Positions 7,795 through 15,083 of a stretch of DNA of 34,085 nucleotides are shown in pieces; within the stretch, counting starts at the first letter, position 1, and every line of letters begins with the position of its first letter. Source of the DNA: Euzebyales bacterium. GTDB taxonomy: Bacteria; Actinomycetota; Nitriliruptoria; Euzebyales; JAHELV01. The notes below the pieces were generated by a model. That model had not been told where the DNA came from. It saw only the letters and a program-made list of their open reading frames with translations, and searched no databases. The translations under genes were made by a program, and so were the position numbers. The stretch is from positions 1-34,085 of the forward strand of contig DASUUK010000018.1 in the NCBI GenBank assembly GCA_036374135.1, in the 5' to 3' direction.

Positions 7795-10581
7795 TCAGTC
7801 GTTGATCACGATCGTGGTCATGCGCGGGTTCACCATCTCGACGTTGCCAGAGGCGTCGATCGAGAACCACTTGATCGTGGTCGTCTCGTCGATGGTGATG
7901 CGCTCGCCACCCTCCCGGATGCCGGCCGACTCGTACATCGGGGAGTCGGTCGTCGGCGTCGAGCCGTCGAGCGTGTAGTGGATGTCCACCGGCTCGGAGT
8001 AGCCGAAGGTGATGTCCACCGGGCCGTCGTAGGTGCCGTTGCCGGGCTGGTTGACCCAGCTGCGCGGCGGACGACGGTCCGTGGTCCACTCCCGGGCGAC
8101 GTCGTAGAGCTCGATGACGCCGTTGCTGAACTCCATCATCTGGTTGAACGCCTCCGGCCACGCCGGCTGGAAGCTGGTGCCGACCTCGAAGTTCCAGGCG
8201 TACAACGCGTAGTCGTAGTACAGCATGTCGCCCGAGTTGCCGGCCGCCGAGTACAGGACGTCGGCGATCGGGCCGGTGCGCGCCGGCGTCACCGACAGGC
8301 CGCGCCACTGCTTGATCGCGGTGAGGATGTCCTCGGACGCGTCGAAGAAGTACTCCTCGGTCCCGAAGCTCGGCCGCGGCAGCGTGATGCGGCCGGGCAC
8401 GACGTACGCCCCGGGCGACCACATGAAGTAGTTGCCCGAGCTGTGGATGTTCATCGCGAACCGGATGTTGTCGTACTCCTGCGGGATCCAGTGCACGTTG
8501 GAGCTCTCCGGCTCCGACAGCTCGCCCGGTCCGGCGAACACGGCCGACGTGCAGCTGGTCGACGCCCCGGAGTAGCCGTCGAAGAGCGACCCGACCGTGT
8601 AGTTGCGGTTGTTGTCGACGCCCCAGGCATCACGGGCGTTGAAGTCATTCGGCTCGCCGACGCCGCAGTAGCGCTTCATGTTCTTGCGCTGGAACGCGAA
8701 GTCGTAGAAGCTGTACAGCGCCCCGTCCGGGTTGACCGTCGGCACGATGAAGATGTCGAGGTTGTCGACGATCTGCCGGGTCTTGCCGTCGGTCTGGTAG
8801 TTGTGCAGCAGCCGGTACGCCGTCTCGATGTTGACCAGCGGTGTCTGCCACTCCCGGGCATGCTCCTGCGAGTAGGTCAGCACCCCGGTCTTCGAACCGT
8901 CCCGGTGCTTGCCGATGCGCAGCATCTTCGGCTGGAACGGCGCGCGCCGCACGTGCTCCGGTGCGTTCAGGCCGTCGGTGAGGCTCTCTGCCGCCGCCGC
9001 GACCACCACACCCCCACCGCTGCTGCCCCGGTACGTGTACGCGAGGACCAGTTCGGACGCCTCGGCGTCGGCGTTGATCGCCGCCACCACCTGCGCAGCC
9101 GTCGACACCAGGGCGCCGGTGCCGTCGGTCGCCAGGTTCACCACGATGTCATCACCCGCGACCTCGACCGACAACGACGCGTTCGCGGCACCCGGGTCGA
9201 CGTAGGCCACGGTCAGGTCGTTGCCGCCCTCGTGACCCCAGGCCTCCGACGTCAACCCCACACGTTGTGACGAACCGCCATCTGACAGGTGCATCGCCTT
9301 GCGCCGGTAACCATTGGTCTCGTACGGCAGCTCGATGACCTCGGCCAGATCCGGGAAGTCGGCGGCGAGCTCCTCGATGATCTCCGTCAGCTCGTAGGCG
9401 TCGGGGTAGTGGTCGAGGAATCCCGTGAAATACGGGTTGCTCGGCGCCTGGTAGTTCGTCTCCAGCCACTCGGTGACTTCAGCCTCGGCGCTGCCCCCGT
9501 TCGAGCTGGTCACCCGCACCCGGGTGGGTGGCGGCTGCGTCTCGAGCAGGGCCAGCGTGCCCGCCGCGGGCAGCCCGTCGCGGATCGTCGCGCCGTCGGC
9601 CTGCGAGATCATGGCGGCCGGGATCGTGATCGACGGATCGGATCCGCCCATCGCGAACGGCGCCCCACTGTTGTTGTTGGCGACCACGACAGCGACTGCG
9701 CCCGCGGCCTGGGCGTTCGACACCTTCTGAGTGAACGGGCAGGACCCCCGGTCGATCAGCGCGACATTGCCGGCGGTGAACCCGACCAGTGGATCGCAGG
9801 CCTCGGTCGGGACACTCGAGCCGTCGTCGGCCAGCTCGACCGTGCCACTCGTGCCGGCGACGTCGAGCGGCGCGCCAAAGCTGGCGCCCACGGCCTCATA
9901 GGTACCGGCCGCCGGGCCGTCCGCGATCGTCAGCGCGGCGCGACCGCTCAGTTCGATCTCCTCGCGGTGGTACAGGTACTGACCGGCGTCGACGAACGGG
10001 TCGAGCTGGGCGCTGCCACCGTCACCGATCGCGGTGCCCGGTCCTGCATCCCACTCGACTGTCAGGTCGGCGGCCGCACCGTCCGTGCTCTTCGCCTCGA
10101 CCGACAGGAACTCGGCGTCTCCCGTCGAGGTGAAGTAGTCGGCGCGGGCGATGACCACCGTGTCGACCGCCGCGACGTTGAGCTCGTCGGCGAGTGCGGC
10201 CGCCGCGTCGAGCGTCTCCTGTCGCTCGGCCAGCATCGCCCGACGGCCGGCCTCGGCCTCGGCCTCATCGACCTCGACCTCGACCCGCACGCCCATGTCC
10301 TCGAGCTCCGCGATCTGCGCGCCTGTCACCACGGCGCTCGCGGTGATCCGCCCACCGGCACGGGTGACATCGTGATCGAGGTCGTACCCGCGATCGACGA
10401 CCTCGTCGAGCGTGGCCCTGTCGGGCATGGACAGCGAGACCAGCGAGACCGCGTCGGGGTCATCCGGCTGGTCACCAGAGGCTTCCTGGGCGCCGGCACC
10501 CCCGGGAAGCAGAGCCACCACCAGAATGAAGATCAGAAGTGTGATGAACACAGCACGGCTGTTCACATGTTCACGAGGCAT
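7795..10581 (-). CDS. Secreted M14 zinc carboxypeptidase with PA, inserted and CHB_HEX_C-like domains
   Basis: Large exported metallopeptidase, 928 residues from ATG 10581 (AGAGG about 11 nt upstream; a longer start at 10707 is rejected because it precedes the signal peptide by 42 residues). Order of parts: signal peptide (residues 8-31, cleavage near AGAQ), N-terminal region, protease-associated (PA) domain at about 240-345 (ALIDRGSCPFTQKVSNAQAAGAVAVVVAN), M14 peptidase at about 375-825, and a C-terminal beta domain at about 850-920 like the chitobiase C-terminal fold (VDIHYTLDGSTPTTDSP). Zinc ligands are His574 and Glu577 (QEHAREW) and His713 (NIHSSGN); Glu799 (WNFEVGTS) is the general base; NNRNY near 657 gives substrate Arg. 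A 95-residue domain (about 450-545) interrupts the peptidase just before the HxxE motif. It is probably a nutrient-scavenging exopeptidase. Confidence 0.92.
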   Translation of the reverse strand: MPREHVNSRAVFITLLIFILVVALLPGGAGAQEASGDQPDDPDAVSLVSLSMPDRATLDEVVDRGYDLDHDVTRAGGRITASAVVTGAQIAELEDMGVRVEVEVDEAEAEAGRRAMLAERQETLDAAAALADELNVAAVDTVVIARADYFTSTGDAEFLSVEAKSTDGAAADLTVEWDAGPGTAIGDGGSAQLDPFVDAGQYLYHREEIELSGRAALTIADGPAAGTYEAVGASFGAPLDVAGTSGTVELADDGSSVPTEACDPLVGFTAGNVALIDRGSCPFTQKVSNAQAAGAVAVVVANNNSGAPFAMGGSDPSITIPAAMISQADGATIRDGLPAAGTLALLETQPPPTRVRVTSSNGGSAEAEVTEWLETNYQAPSNPYFTGFLDHYPDAYELTEIIEELAADFPDLAEVIELPYETNGYRRKAMHLSDGGSSQRVGLTSEAWGHEGGNDLTVAYVDPGAANASLSVEVAGDDIVVNLATDGTGALVSTAAQVVAAINADAEASELVLAYTYRGSSGGGVVVAAAAESLTDGLNAPEHVRRAPFQPKMLRIGKHRDGSKTGVLTYSQEHAREWQTPLVNIETAYRLLHNYQTDGKTRQIVDNLDIFIVPTVNPDGALYSFYDFAFQRKNMKRYCGVGEPNDFNARDAWGVDNNRNYTVGSLFDGYSGASTSCTSAVFAGPGELSEPESSNVHWIPQEYDNIRFAMNIHSSGNYFMWSPGAYVVPGRITLPRPSFGTEEYFFDASEDILTAIKQWRGLSVTPARTGPIADVLYSAAGNSGDMLYYDYALYAWNFEVGTSFQPAWPEAFNQMMEFSNGVIELYDVAREWTTDRRPPRSWVNQPGNGTYDGPVDITFGYSEPVDIHYTLDGSTPTTDSPMYESAGIREGGERITIDETTTIKWFSIDASGNVEMVNPRMTTIVIND

Positions 10582-10712
10582 GACAACGCAACCTCTCTGC
10601 CCAGCGCCAGCGCACTGGAAGACAGGCCCGGCCTCATATCCCGGACGAACGTGACCTCGGCTGGGCCGGCCTGACGGCCCCCTTTGACGCGTCCCTGGCC
10701 GGCGCACTGCTG

Positions 10713-10741
10713 ATTCTTGTCCGCACTAGTGCGCCCGTCAA
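10713..10741 (-). promoter_or_regulatory. Promoter of the carboxypeptidase gene, with palindrome in spacer
   Basis: On the minus strand -35 TTGACG (10741-10736) and -10 AAGAAT (10718-10713) are separated by exactly 17 bp. The spacer contains the perfect 12-bp palindrome CGCACTAGTGCG (10722-10733), positioned as an operator. Predicted transcript start is near 10706, leaving a leader of about 125 nt before ATG 10581. Confidence 0.55.
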
Positions 10742-10749
10742 TGCCCTTT

Positions 10750-10793
10750 CCTGACCACACCGTGATCCACACCTGACCACACCGTGATCCACA
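10750..10793. repeat. Exact 22-bp tandem duplication upstream of the carboxypeptidase -35
   Basis: Positions 10750-10771 and 10772-10793 are identical 22-mers. On the minus strand they contain four TGTGG motifs spaced alternately 12 and 10 bp, roughly one helical turn each. The array ends 8 bp upstream of the -35 element, a typical activator position. Confidence 0.85.
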
Positions 10794-10823
10794 TGTGAAG
10801 CGCCCACCAGCTGGGACGCGGTC

Positions 10824-10856
10824 CGGGCCTGGCACGAGCGTCGCGTGCCAGGCCCG
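10824..10856 (-). terminator. Stem-loop terminator of the arsR-AHSA1-VOC operon
   Basis: Perfect 13-bp inverted repeat (10824-10836 with 10844-10856) with a 7-nt loop, 56 bp beyond the stop of the VOC gene. It also insulates the carboxypeptidase promoter region from read-through. Confidence 0.7.
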
Positions 10857-10912
10857 ACGTCCGATGACGAAGCGGGGTCGCGTGTGATCACACGTGGGTA
10901 GCGCCGCGGCGG

Positions 10913-11386
10913 CTACGCCCCGTCGGCAGCGGCGCGCACCGCCGCGATGTCGATCTTGGACATCGGCAGCATGGCTTCCATCGCGCGTTGCGCCCGCTGC
11001 GGATCGGGGTCCGAGAACAACTCGGCGAGCCCTTCGGGCACGACCTGCCAGGACAGGCCGTAGCGGTCCTTCAACCAGCCGCACTGCCCTTCCTCGCCAC
11101 CGTCGGACAGCCGGCTCCAGTAGTGGTCGACCTCGTCCTGGTCCGCGCACTCGACCGCCAGAGAGACCGCCTCGTCGAAGGTGAACTGCGGCCCGCCGTT
11201 GATGGCGGTGAACGGCTGACCGTCGAGCACGAAGTCGACGGTCAGGACCGTGCCCGCCTCGCCTGGTCCTGCCTCGGTGTAATAGCTGACGTCAGTGATC
11301 TTGGAGTTCGGAAACACCGAGATGTAGAACTCGGCCGCCTCGAGGCCCTCCGTGTCGAACCACAGGTTGGGGATGATGCGGGGCAT
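10913..11386 (-). CDS. VOC-superfamily PhnB-like protein
   Basis: Small protein of 157 residues in the vicinal-oxygen-chelate superfamily, PhnB / 3-demethylubiquinone methyltransferase-like branch. Typical features: IIPNLWFDTEGLEAAEFYISVFPNSKI at the N-terminus, VDFVLDGQPFTAINGGPQFTF in the middle, and CGWLKDRYGLSWQVVP followed by AMEAMLPMSKIDIAAVRAA at the end. Members carry out diverse or unknown reactions; despite old annotations there is no sign of a SAM methyltransferase fold. The start ATG 11386 has AGGAG 7 nt upstream. It is the third gene of the arsR-AHSA1-VOC operon, 38 bp after the AHSA1 gene. This trio is a recurrent neighbourhood in actinobacteria. Confidence 0.9.
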   Translation of the reverse strand: MPRIIPNLWFDTEGLEAAEFYISVFPNSKITDVSYYTEAGPGEAGTVLTVDFVLDGQPFTAINGGPQFTFDEAVSLAVECADQDEVDHYWSRLSDGGEEGQCGWLKDRYGLSWQVVPEGLAELFSDPDPQRAQRAMEAMLPMSKIDIAAVRAAADGA

Positions 11387-11424
11387 GTGAAGCTCCTGTC
11401 AGATCGTCCGCGTGGTGGCCGCCC

Positions 11425-11907
11425 TCAGCGTGCGAGCAGCTCGTCAAGTCGCTCGTAGCTCTGACGGATGCCGTCCTCCATGCCGCTCGCGACGAACGCA
11501 TCGCGTCCCTCGAACGAGTCGACCAGCGACGTCACCGTCAGCCGGGTGCGGCCGTCGCCCAGGTCGGTGAGCTCCAGCCGCTCCAGCGCCACGCCGTCGG
11601 GTGCGCCCTCGAACGTGAAGGTCTGCACGATCACCTCGGCCGGCCGCACCTCGTGGAAGCTGCCGTAGAACCCGTACTCGGCGTCGCCGTCGATGTGCAG
11701 GTAGCGGTACGACCCCCCGGTCCGGCAGTCGTAGTGGTCGATGCGCATCTCGTAGCCCCGGGGCCCCAGCCACTGAGCGACCAGGTCGGGGTCGGTGTGG
11801 GCGCGGAACACCTTCGCCGGTGGCGCGTCGAACTCTCGTGTGATCCTGACGAGCGGGACGTCCGGATCGATTGCGATCTCGGTCTCGTGTGTGCGGGTGA
11901 TGGTCAT
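11425..11907 (-). CDS. SRPBCC / AHSA1-family protein
   Basis: START-like hydrophobic-pocket protein of the AHSA1 (activator of Hsp90 ATPase homologue 1-like) family, 160 residues. Diagnostic segments are LVRITREFDAPPAKVFRAHTDPDLVAQWLGPRGYEM near the N-terminus, then GGSYRYLHIDGDAEYGFYGSFHEVRPAEVIVQTFTFEG, and the C-terminal helix SGMEDGIRQSYERLDELLAR. It probably binds a small hydrophobic ligand; the substrate is unknown. Start ATG 11907 has GGGAG 7 nt upstream. An in-frame ATG at 11925 overlaps the stop of the arsR-type gene as ATGA and is a possible alternative, so the two genes are translationally coupled or nearly so. Confidence 0.9.
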   Translation of the reverse strand: MTITRTHETEIAIDPDVPLVRITREFDAPPAKVFRAHTDPDLVAQWLGPRGYEMRIDHYDCRTGGSYRYLHIDGDAEYGFYGSFHEVRPAEVIVQTFTFEGAPDGVALERLELTDLGDGRTRLTVTSLVDSFEGRDAFVASGMEDGIRQSYERLDELLAR

Positions 11908-11921
11908 GCTGGTTCTCCCGT

Positions 11922-12263
11922 TCATGGGGTCGGGTCGACGTCGTCGGGCATGTCGCGCAGGACGTCGTCGAGACGGCGATAGCGCTCCTCCGCCTGACGG
12001 CGGTAGCGCTCGATCCACTTGCTCATCAGATCGAACACCTCCGCTTCGAGGTGCACGGGACGGCGCTGGGCTTCACGGGTGCGGCTGACCAGCCCAGCGT
12101 CCTCGAGCACCTTGAGGTGCTTGGACACCGCCTGAACCGTCACGTCGTACGGCTCGGCCAGCTCGGTCAGTGTGGCGTCGGCCACGCTCAACCGCGCGAC
12201 CATGTCGCGACGGGTGGGGTCGGCCAGCGCCGAGAACACCCTCGAGAGCGGATCCGCCGACAC
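11922..12263 (-). CDS. ArsR-family transcriptional regulator
   Basis: Winged-helix repressor of the ArsR/SmtB fold, 113 residues from GTG 12263 (GAAAGG 7 nt upstream; a TTG at 12281 is an upstream alternative). SRVFSALADPTRRDMVARL is the family's opening helix pair, and the recognition region is LTELAEPYDVTVQAVSKHLKVLEDAGLV (about 32-59). There is no Cys and no metal-ligand His cluster, so it is unlikely to be a metal sensor. This subgroup regularly precedes AHSA1 genes, and its ligand is unknown. The C-terminal tail is long and charged. It heads the arsR-AHSA1-VOC operon and is probably autoregulated through the two sites that flank its promoter. Confidence 0.92.
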   Translation of the reverse strand: MSADPLSRVFSALADPTRRDMVARLSVADATLTELAEPYDVTVQAVSKHLKVLEDAGLVSRTREAQRRPVHLEAEVFDLMSKWIERYRRQAEERYRRLDDVLRDMPDDVDPTP

Positions 12264-12276
12264 CGTGCAACCTTTC

Positions 12277-12294
12277 TTCAACTAACTGGTTGAA
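12277..12294. promoter_or_regulatory. ArsR-type operator, site 1 (over the transcript start)
   Basis: Inverted repeat TTCAAC-N6-GTTGAA. It shares the core CAACynACTGGTTrAA with site 2, 43 bp away, and lies just downstream of the -10 hexamer of the arsR-type promoter. It also overlaps the alternative TTG start. Confidence 0.65.
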
Positions 12295-12295
12295 C

Positions 12296-12324
12296 AGACT
12301 ACCGATCCATCCGCGCGTTGTCAA
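12296..12324 (-). promoter_or_regulatory. Promoter of the arsR-AHSA1-VOC operon
   Basis: On the minus strand a perfect -35 TTGACA (12324-12319) and a -10 TAGTCT (12301-12296) are separated by 17 bp. The operators at 12277-12294 and 12321-12337 bracket it. Confidence 0.72.
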
Positions 12325-12337
12325 CCGACTGGTTAAA
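12321..12337. promoter_or_regulatory. ArsR-type operator, site 2 (over the -35)
   Basis: TCAACCGACTGGTTAAA, an imperfect palindrome (AACC-GACT-GGTT) that matches site 1 at most positions and overlaps the -35 hexamer. The 43-bp offset from site 1 is close to four helical turns, so both sites face the same side. Confidence 0.6.
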
Positions 12338-12462
12338 TAGGACGTTTCCACACCCGACGTGCTGGCCCAGCCGCGAACAGCCTGCACGCGGGGGTACACA
12401 ACCGAGGGCCGACGACGCACAATGGGGTCCTGCGCGCTGTAGGCGACCGTGCTGGAGGCACC

Positions 12463-13158
12463 ATGGCGGTGACGCACCGGTATCCGCCCGACCACGTCCC
12501 GGTCCTGTCGCGAGGCAAGCACCGGACGCCGCGCAAGGGCGCATGCTTCATGGAGTTCGCCTCGTACCTCGCCGGCGAGCGTTGGAGCGACCATCCCGCC
12601 TGCACCCATCCCCTGCTGGCGACGCTCGCACGGTGCGTGAACGACCGGACGTCCGACACGGGCCGGCAGAACCTGGCACCGCTGATCCCGTCGGTCATCG
12701 GGTTGACCCGCGACGACCTGCGCGTCGATGTCCGCATCGCGCTGCTGTGCGCGCGCACCGCGCTACCGATCGTCAGCGCCGAGCAGCAGCGCGTCATGGC
12801 CGTCGGCGTGCTGTCGTGCGAGCACATGCTGGCCCACCTCGACGAGCGCATGGACGACCGCCTCGGGGACGAGAGCCGACGCGCGCTCGACCAGGCCCCG
12901 CACGCGGCGGAGTGGGCCCGGCGGTTCGTCACCGAACTGTCCCCGTCGGTCCGCAGCTTCCGACGCGTCGCCGCACCCAGCATCGTCACGAACGCGGTGA
13001 AGGGGATCGCCGATGCGGCCGTTCCCGATCGCGACGCCGTGCTCCGAGACCTGCTGACCGCGGCGATCGACGACTGCCGCAGAGCGATGGCTCCATCGGA
13101 CGACCGCGTCGCGCCACAGGGCGGCGACCGGGTGGGTGGGACACCGGCCACACGCTGA
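12463..13158 (+). CDS. Conserved actinobacterial protein of unknown function
   Basis: Soluble, mostly helical protein of 231 residues with no signal peptide or membrane segment. Start ATG 12463 follows GGAGGCACC, a good ribosome binding site. The N-terminal segment VPVLSRGKHRTPRKGACFMEFASYLAGERWSDHPACTHPLL is, from memory, a recurring signature in uncharacterised actinobacterial proteins. It contains Cys28 and Cys47 and several His, possibly a metal or redox site. The rest is helical (LTRDDLRVDVRIALLCARTALP and similar), and the C-terminus is low-complexity. It lies divergently from the arsR operon and 30 bp before the CapA-like gene. No function is proposed. Confidence 0.8.
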   Translation: MAVTHRYPPDHVPVLSRGKHRTPRKGACFMEFASYLAGERWSDHPACTHPLLATLARCVNDRTSDTGRQNLAPLIPSVIGLTRDDLRVDVRIALLCARTALPIVSAEQQRVMAVGVLSCEHMLAHLDERMDDRLGDESRRALDQAPHAAEWARRFVTELSPSVRSFRRVAAPSIVTNAVKGIADAAVPDRDAVLRDLLTAAIDDCRRAMAPSDDRVAPQGGDRVGGTPATR

Positions 13159-13188
13159 CCGCCACGCGGTAGCGACGCGGAGCACGCC

Positions 13189-14331
13189 ATGCACAGCGAC
13201 ACGGTGACGCTGTTCCTCGGCGGCGACGTGATGCTCGGCAGGGGCATCGATCAGATCCTCGCGCATCCTGGAGATCCGACGTTGCGCGAACCGCTGGTCA
13301 CAGACGCCCATGACTACGTCGCGCTGGCGGAGCGTGCGAACGGGTCGATCCCACGGCCGGTCGACTTCCGATGGCCATGGGGCATCGCGCTCGAGATCCT
13401 GGACCGCGCAGCGCCGGACGCCCGGATCATCAACCTCGAGACCAGCGTGACACACCGAGGGGAGTTCGAGCCCGACAAGCAGGTCCACTACCGGATGGCG
13501 CCGGAGAACCTGCCTGCGCTCGAGATCGCACGACCGGACGTGTGCACCCTGGCCAACAACCACGTGCTCGATTTCGGTCGCCCAGGTCTGCGCGAGACGC
13601 TCGCGGTCCTGTCAGGCGCGGGTCTGACCACGGCCGGTGCGGGTGGCGATGCGGGTGCGGCGCGCAGACCCGCGACCATCCCGGTCGACGGTGGAGGCCG
13701 CGTGGTGGTGGTCGCGGTCGGCATGGCATCCAGCGGCATCCCATGGTCGTGGGCGGCGACCGGCGACCGGGCCGGTGTCAACCTGCTCCCGGCGTGGCCC
13801 GGCGCGGCCCGGGACGTGGTCGATCCCCTCCGGCAGGGTCGACGGGACGGAGACGTCGTGGTCATCTCTCTGCACTGGGGCACCAACTGGGGCCACGAGA
13901 TCACGCGCCAGCAGCGGGCACTCGCTCACGCGTTGATCGACGGTGGCGTCGACGTGGTGTTCGGCCACTCGTCACACCATCCGCGACTGATCGAGGTGCA
14001 CCGCGGCAGGCTGATCCTGTACGGCTGCGGGGATCTGATCAACGACTACGAGGGCATCAGCGGTCACGAGGAGCACCGCGGCGACCTACGGTTGCTGTAC
14101 CTCGCGTCGATCAGGGCCGACACCGGCGTCCTCGCGGCGCTGCGCATGGTTCCGCTGCGGGCCCGCCGGTTGCGACTCGAACGAGCATCGACCCGTGACA
14201 CCCGGTGGCTGGGCGCCACACTCGATCTCGTCAGCCGTCCGTTCGGCTCGAGGATCACGGTGACGTCCGGCGACGAACTGGAGCTCGAATGGGACGGGGG
14301 GCGCCGTGCCGGCGTCGCGCGGTCGTCGTGA
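13189..14331 (+). CDS. CapA-family (PGA_cap) metallophosphatase-like protein
   Basis: Protein of 380 residues of the CapA/PgsA-related calcineurin-like phosphoesterase family. Metal-site motifs in order are GGDVMLGRGID (residues 11-21), INLETSVTHRG (80s), TLANNHVLDFGRPGL (about 120), VISLHWGTNWGHE (about 225) and VVFGHSSHHPR (about 260), then LILYGCGDLINDYEG. The pattern is complete, so an active enzyme is likely. In Bacillus the namesake acts in poly-gamma-glutamate capsule export, but isolated homologues like this one, with no capB/capC nearby, have unproven roles. There is no signal peptide at the N-terminus, unlike the membrane-anchored CapA proteins. It follows the hypothetical gene by 30 bp and converges on the flavoprotein gene. 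Confidence 0.88.
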   Translation: MHSDTVTLFLGGDVMLGRGIDQILAHPGDPTLREPLVTDAHDYVALAERANGSIPRPVDFRWPWGIALEILDRAAPDARIINLETSVTHRGEFEPDKQVHYRMAPENLPALEIARPDVCTLANNHVLDFGRPGLRETLAVLSGAGLTTAGAGGDAGAARRPATIPVDGGGRVVVVAVGMASSGIPWSWAATGDRAGVNLLPAWPGAARDVVDPLRQGRRDGDVVVISLHWGTNWGHEITRQQRALAHALIDGGVDVVFGHSSHHPRLIEVHRGRLILYGCGDLINDYEGISGHEEHRGDLRLLYLASIRADTGVLAALRMVPLRARRLRLERASTRDTRWLGATLDLVSRPFGSRITVTSGDELELEWDGGRRAGVARSS

Positions 14332-14349
14332 CGCCGCGCTTCACGGCCG

Positions 14350-14901
14350 TCAGTCGTCGGGGGTGTCCCAGTCGGTGACGTCCCGCCCGGCCTCACGGGA
14401 CAGGATGTCGAGCGCCGCCGTGGCGCCGGCGCCGGCGGAGATGATCGCCTGGCTGCGGTGCGGTCGCGCGACCCGACCGACGGCGTACAGACCGTCGACA
14501 CCGGTCGCGTACTCGGTGTCGACCACCACACGGCCGCCGTCGCGCTCCACGCCCAGCGCGTCGGCGAGCGCCTGGGAGGTCTTTCCGCCCGCGAGCACGA
14601 CATAGTCACCACGGTCGTCGTCCGCGCCGTCGACCGTGACCCGGAAGCCGTCGTCACCGCGTGAGATGCCGGACACTTCCTGGTCCCGCAGATCCGCGCC
14701 CTCCGCGACCACCTGTGCCCGCGCACGCTCCTGGAACCGCGAGCCATGGATCTCGTCGATGCCCAGGTAGTTGTGCAGCAGCGCGTAGTGCATCGCGGTG
14801 TCGTCCTGCGCGTAGACCACGACCTCATGGTCGCTGCGTGCGATGAACAGCGCTGCGCTGAGTCCGGCAGGACCGTCGCCGACCACGATCACCCGAGCCA
14901 C
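14350..14901 (-). CDS. Short thioredoxin-reductase-like FAD/NAD(P) flavoprotein
   Basis: Compact flavoprotein of 183 residues, roughly 60 percent of a normal thioredoxin reductase. The N-terminal VIVVGDGPAGLSAALFIARSDHEVVVY is the FAD Rossmann motif. The C-terminal part, GLYAVGRVARPHRSQAIISAGAGATAALDIL, has the TrxR FAD-closing shape. The central NADPH-binding domain and the redox CxxC of thioredoxin reductases are missing, and the protein contains no Cys. Start GTG 14901 has GGAAAGG about 8 nt upstream; an in-frame ATG at 14949 is the alternative. Similar short proteins occur in actinobacteria and haloarchaea. The electron donor and acceptor are unknown. Confidence 0.82.
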   Translation of the reverse strand: MARVIVVGDGPAGLSAALFIARSDHEVVVYAQDDTAMHYALLHNYLGIDEIHGSRFQERARAQVVAEGADLRDQEVSGISRGDDGFRVTVDGADDDRGDYVVLAGGKTSQALADALGVERDGGRVVVDTEYATGVDGLYAVGRVARPHRSQAIISAGAGATAALDILSREAGRDVTDWDTPDD

Positions 14902-15083
14902 CTGTCCATCCTTTCCATCGCGGTACCGCCTGCCGACACCAAAGGCCATCGCTGCGCGATCGCGCCCGACTCCGAGGTCTCCGCGTCACCGTACCCGTCG
15001 AGCCGCGCAGCATGACGCCGCATGAGGTCGGACCCACCTGGGCTAGGCTGCTGGCCGACGCCGGGGACGCACCAGGAGGGCCC

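Noticed and set aside
7978-10674. Two long plus-strand open frames opposite the carboxypeptidase
   Set aside because: Antisense shadows. The minus strand encodes a full M14 peptidase with all catalytic residues.
10750-10793. CRISPR array or plasmid iterons
   Set aside because: Only two adjacent 22-bp copies without spacers, immediately upstream of a promoter and with no rep or cas genes.
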